IMG/VR virus record: IMGVR_UViG_3300007512_000010
Coordinates: 1 to 64,000 of that record
DNA from: a virus
Reading direction: 5' to 3' (one strand)
DNA: 64,000 bases
Position numbers and translations under genes: made by a program. This document shows positions 62,201 through 64,000 of this stretch, piece after piece; within the stretch, counting starts at the first letter, position 1; every line of letters begins with the position of its first letter. The notes under the pieces are model-generated. The model was not told the origin of the DNA and ran no database searches. It saw nothing but the letters and a program-made list of their open reading frames with translations.

Positions 62201-64000
62201 TTTGGTAGTGAAACCATTACCGCTACACCCCCATGGTACGACGAAGATATTGGTTGGAATGTATACGATAGCGAGGGCGTCACCCTTGAGGTTGGGGGAA
62301 TAGACCCAGACCTCGTTCGAAGAGATATCCCTTTAGAAGGGATGGTCAGTGCGGCAGCTAGAGATGATGGTGGCGATAAAAACCCATCTTTAAAGCAGGC
62401 AGCTTTCGACCACTCTACGACGCCGCAAGAGAGCCAAGACAGGTCTATTCTTGGATCTATCGAAGCCACGGTGCTCGGTAACTACAACCACGACCTTGTA
62501 AATGAGGCAACCAGGAAGCTATACGGGCATGAGACAGTAACTATTGGCGAAGCCTACATGAAGACAGAGCACCAATTTGGTGTTCTTTCTAATGGTGTTA
62601 TTACCGGTGGATATTGTTTTTCTTTGGTGAATGAGAATGCCGGGGAAATCTTCCCTTCGGACACTTTGTTTGACCGGCTAAGTTACCATGATTTTGGTGA
62701 TTGGACTGCGGATGACGCGGATGGCGCTAAGCGTGGGCTTGTGTTTTGCGAAGCTTACGTTCTTCTTGGTGGGGCGAAGTGGCATATTCCTGCTGACGTG
62801 TACAATCTAGAGGATTACTCGGACGACCTAGATAGCCGGGAGTTCATGGTTTGGTTTGACGCACGAGCCCGAAAAGTTCTAATTAAGCCAATTGGCTCGG
62901 CTGCTGATATGCACTCATCCCCAGCCGCTGCTGACCCCTGGTTGTGGAGTCAGTACGATGAGGCGCATATTGTCCCGTTTGCAAAGGTGGTTACGGATAA
63001 CGACGGTTTTATCGAGGCCGTAATAAACCTTAGAAAGCCGATTTCGCGTGTCGATGAACGAACCAACCTATTGGTGGGGACCACCTCTACAGAAGAGCTA
63101 GCTTCACACATGAAGTTGGTGGATAGCGCTCCGGGCGAAGGCCACTCCCAGTTTGGTGTAGACGCACACACACAGGCACAGCTTCATTTTAAGAACGTAG
63201 GTGAGGCCCTTGTTTACATCGAGCACATGGATAACACCCAAGCGTACAAAGGGCGTAAGTGGACAATTGAGGTAGTTGGCTCTTGCCATGAGTTCGATCA
63301 CGAGGCCAGAGGGATCACGCTCCCCATGCGGTTCCCTGTGCACGGTATCAATCTCATCGGGCACAAAGGCGCAGACCAGTCCTGGCTGCATAACCGGGAA
63401 ATGAGGACAGCATATACCCACCCGACAGAACCAGCATCAGCGGAAGGGGTGTGGATGTCTTGGTGGCATGGTGCTGCAACCCCGACCGATGACGCAGTAA
63501 ATGACGACGGATGGCTCAGAATCCACCCAGGACATGGACCAGTAATTTATTGGTCTGAGGGTAAGCCGCTGTTCGATCTAAACAGCCGACAAGGTGTCAC
63601 TGTTAGAGATGTCAATCTCCGCTTCATCGGTGTAGACCACGGTCTAGACGAAGAGGCGTTTGCTGGGAACTATTGGGACACCGGCTGGGACACCGGTGTC
63701 GAGGACGGCCATAACACTCGGCCGAATGTTGCCGCCTTCATCTGCACCCGCAAGGATGGGGACCTGTCCATCCCAGCCATGGATCAGGATCGGGGAGGCA
63801 TGTGGACGGCTATTTACGGGTTACAGAGGCCCAACGCCGCTTTCTCAGGGAACTACTTATTTGAGGGGGTCACCCTCCACAATGGTGGAATCCTTTGTGA
63901 TTTCTACAACCCCACGACGTACACAAGAACCACCGCATCGTTGGACAACATTACCCTACGGAATTGTCGGGCTATCAATGTTACCCACGGTTTAGCGGCC
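59237..64000 (+). CDS. Giant beta-helix tail fibre/tailspike-like protein, 3' end beyond window
   Basis: I translated this frame through to the window edge and found no stop. At least 1588 residues are visible and the gene continues. AGGAG at 59226-59230 supports ATG 59237 (spacing six), and ATG 59234 is an alternative. Residues 1-80 are helical (SLAFNRALAALATNIESIS). The next 1300 are mixed beta with many Trp, Asp and His residues, a glycine loop near residue 180 (GGGVPGGGG) and a calcium-loop-like VDDDGDSEID near residue 945. The visible C-terminal part has beta-helix rungs: GVTVRDVNLRFIG, NYLFEGVTLHNGG and ASLDNITLRNCRAINVTHG. Such folds form receptor-binding or sugar-cleaving tailspikes. 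No catalytic residues can be assigned yet. Confidence 0.8.
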   Translation, partial: MSYKYFGRLVGKVSTGEKALTESAPANTLTPFDPQQPATKFMAYGEDATSLAFNRALAALATNIESISSVLNAITLKSAVISPMQLWNDDDFMSGGWTGEILWMRGSVVLSDNHDVGDQADMMNAALTTSDDLVRTGKTDLHLSGGTNASGRVPAQWVYVGQTPNELQRHVKFHRVEGQYGGGVPGGGGAVHPEGATDLSVVANPNETGGLQPIQDTHHTVCPSDVFENDTEYNSGTGYSYHQPKYKNQEQRFLTSQAASGIPLYIPPVKRIKTDLPPYSGNERYARIAEWDTDGLYIKDYSFDELYLKPGCFVEITGDGAEGAQAGNNGLFQIAEIVPADAKPPTGTGSKVILTRGGLHKVTVRDYMQFMEGEFVSWRTAPYHQDSGDPTDPESTALNPALRSNFAHIAFVVPRPDLLRDDRPDERPGDLYLSASTDTTRFVTKNYDGADGSYDWSRGVAHASGGVTTYNRYGGQRSRNSVGLPDKEDGAEQNWGLLPGTFLFHGHAHIWPEDHSAGEWGMAAAIGDIKFGSDVLGPDDGVHNGVVAAGEPVLFSLETAPGLIYGCAPSGFILNPVLTFQDGKSFYSGSYQAHIKTLSTVRENLLSAIKPDFFTEGLNLDAGLDFADAMKLRGWQSFLRTGTDAEIDKQTTVELPLGVGPGIPHPRNDGLNTTDSPTAQILGSSLWELYVECTVAGKPTLTEAWEDSTWGCWGDWVRFEHPDSNVGTHKFRRYAGKIISAVADPNNDQCGTIIVGSVHAEPEDDGPEHDHLTLVGPGGYPFQATDQNGTHGDAAGGSTFYTDGGDTWQVKYITKAPVVTNSEGVSFVPSHGLNAAYHNNFSANENMRYSGLVSPVDGRAVQSATGNTIYENPMRPFTLVLPNWQDWERFIWLRSDADHVTLVRLDSKHHDYDDVWSTNTEREQGARVRIGYGRLNAIAPRKQVDDDGDSEIDTIKSQDDSLTWASSTGYHYNVFGLDNWYAWAHGTVFGSETITATPPWYDEDIGWNVYDSEGVTLEVGGIDPDLVRRDIPLEGMVSAAARDDGGDKNPSLKQAAFDHSTTPQESQDRSILGSIEATVLGNYNHDLVNEATRKLYGHETVTIGEAYMKTEHQFGVLSNGVITGGYCFSLVNENAGEIFPSDTLFDRLSYHDFGDWTADDADGAKRGLVFCEAYVLLGGAKWHIPADVYNLEDYSDDLDSREFMVWFDARARKVLIKPIGSAADMHSSPAAADPWLWSQYDEAHIVPFAKVVTDNDGFIEAVINLRKPISRVDERTNLLVGTTSTEELASHMKLVDSAPGEGHSQFGVDAHTQAQLHFKNVGEALVYIEHMDNTQAYKGRKWTIEVVGSCHEFDHEARGITLPMRFPVHGINLIGHKGADQSWLHNREMRTAYTHPTEPASAEGVWMSWWHGAATPTDDAVNDDGWLRIHPGHGPVIYWSEGKPLFDLNSRQGVTVRDVNLRFIGVDHGLDEEAFAGNYWDTGWDTGVEDGHNTRPNVAAFICTRKDGDLSIPAMDQDRGGMWTAIYGLQRPNAAFSGNYLFEGVTLHNGGILCDFYNPTTYTRTTASLDNITLRNCRAINVTHGLAA

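Noticed and set aside
63660-63995. 111-codon + strand frame near the right edge
   Set aside because: The frame beginning at 59237 is open through this point with beta-helix rungs, so this is a shadow.
1-64000. CRISPR array, tRNA genes, transposase or integrase, attachment sites
   Set aside because: I saw no regular spaced direct repeats, no cloverleaf-like sequence with a CCA end, and no recombinase or transposase motif in any plausible gene.
1-64000. Extracellular contractile injection system or tailocin instead of a phage
   Set aside because: Baseplate genes beside ART/GNAT/GT proteins could suggest it, but the sigma factor, histone-like gene, many unknown virion-type proteins and great protein sizes fit a large phage better. 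Without the sheath, tube and head regions I cannot fully exclude it.

Overview
The window looks like part of a large tailed bacteriophage genome, most likely a contractile-tailed (myovirus-type) jumbo phage or a metagenomic phage contig. Every supported gene reads left to right. Genes are packed with 1-11 base stop/start overlaps, and only three gaps exceed 70 bases. I see no ribosomal RNA, tRNA, replication, terminase, capsid, portal, sheath or metabolic operon. The recognisable families are baseplate (J-like wedge, gp25-like, hub-like), tail-fibre and adhesin domains, a peptidoglycan-binding lysin, a histone H1-like protein and a sigma factor. The host cannot be named from this sequence. Abundant PKD, Ig-like and LamG-type modules and acidic proteins would suit a marine phage, but that is inference.

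Layout. (1) 1-7614: a truncated unknown gene, then two multi-domain proteins. The 684-residue one joins an ADP-ribosyltransferase-like domain to a GNAT acetyltransferase-like domain. The 824-residue one joins a permuted papain-like (NlpC/P60, YiiX type) domain to a GT-B glycosyltransferase-like domain. A CHAP/NlpC-type lysin and three small basic proteins sharing an LEKY-x-AKKK N-terminus follow. (2) 7615-14961: a candidate promoter with an overlapping perfect dyad, a 36-residue membrane peptide, an Hc1-like histone, a 2020-residue Ig/PKD-like surface protein and a cluster of tiny membrane or secreted proteins. (3) 14952-20526: baseplate-like and hub-like proteins. (4) 20531-29009: a second candidate promoter, a sigma-70-family factor, and several very basic, Gly/Ala-rich proteins with K-x-A motifs. 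Two of these are flanked by a pair of related beta-sandwich proteins. (5) 28990-48232: baseplate assembly, including a gp25-like protein, a 2613-residue J-like wedge and a 2225-residue PKD/tail-I-like protein. (6) 48247-58377: fibre and adhesin genes (glycine-rich stalk, LamG-like, unknown). A perfect 11-bp GC hairpin follows. (7) 58430-64000: a third candidate promoter, a small structural protein and a fibre of more than 1588 residues with a beta-helix-like end that runs off the window.

How it may fit together (inference): sections 3, 5, 6 and 7 would build the host-contact end of a contractile tail. The basic, membrane-segment-bearing proteins of sections 1 and 4 look like internal or ejected virion proteins. 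A recurring cassette in them, a Gly/Ala-rich hydrophobic helix followed by a basic linker and then K-T-A or K-Q-A, sits at domain borders. It could mark processing by a virion protease or a shared packaging or targeting signal. On that reading, the virion would deliver ART, acetyltransferase, cysteine-hydrolase and glycosyltransferase activities, and perhaps a sigma factor and histone, to the host at infection. This possible multi-enzyme ejected cargo is the most interesting content of the window.
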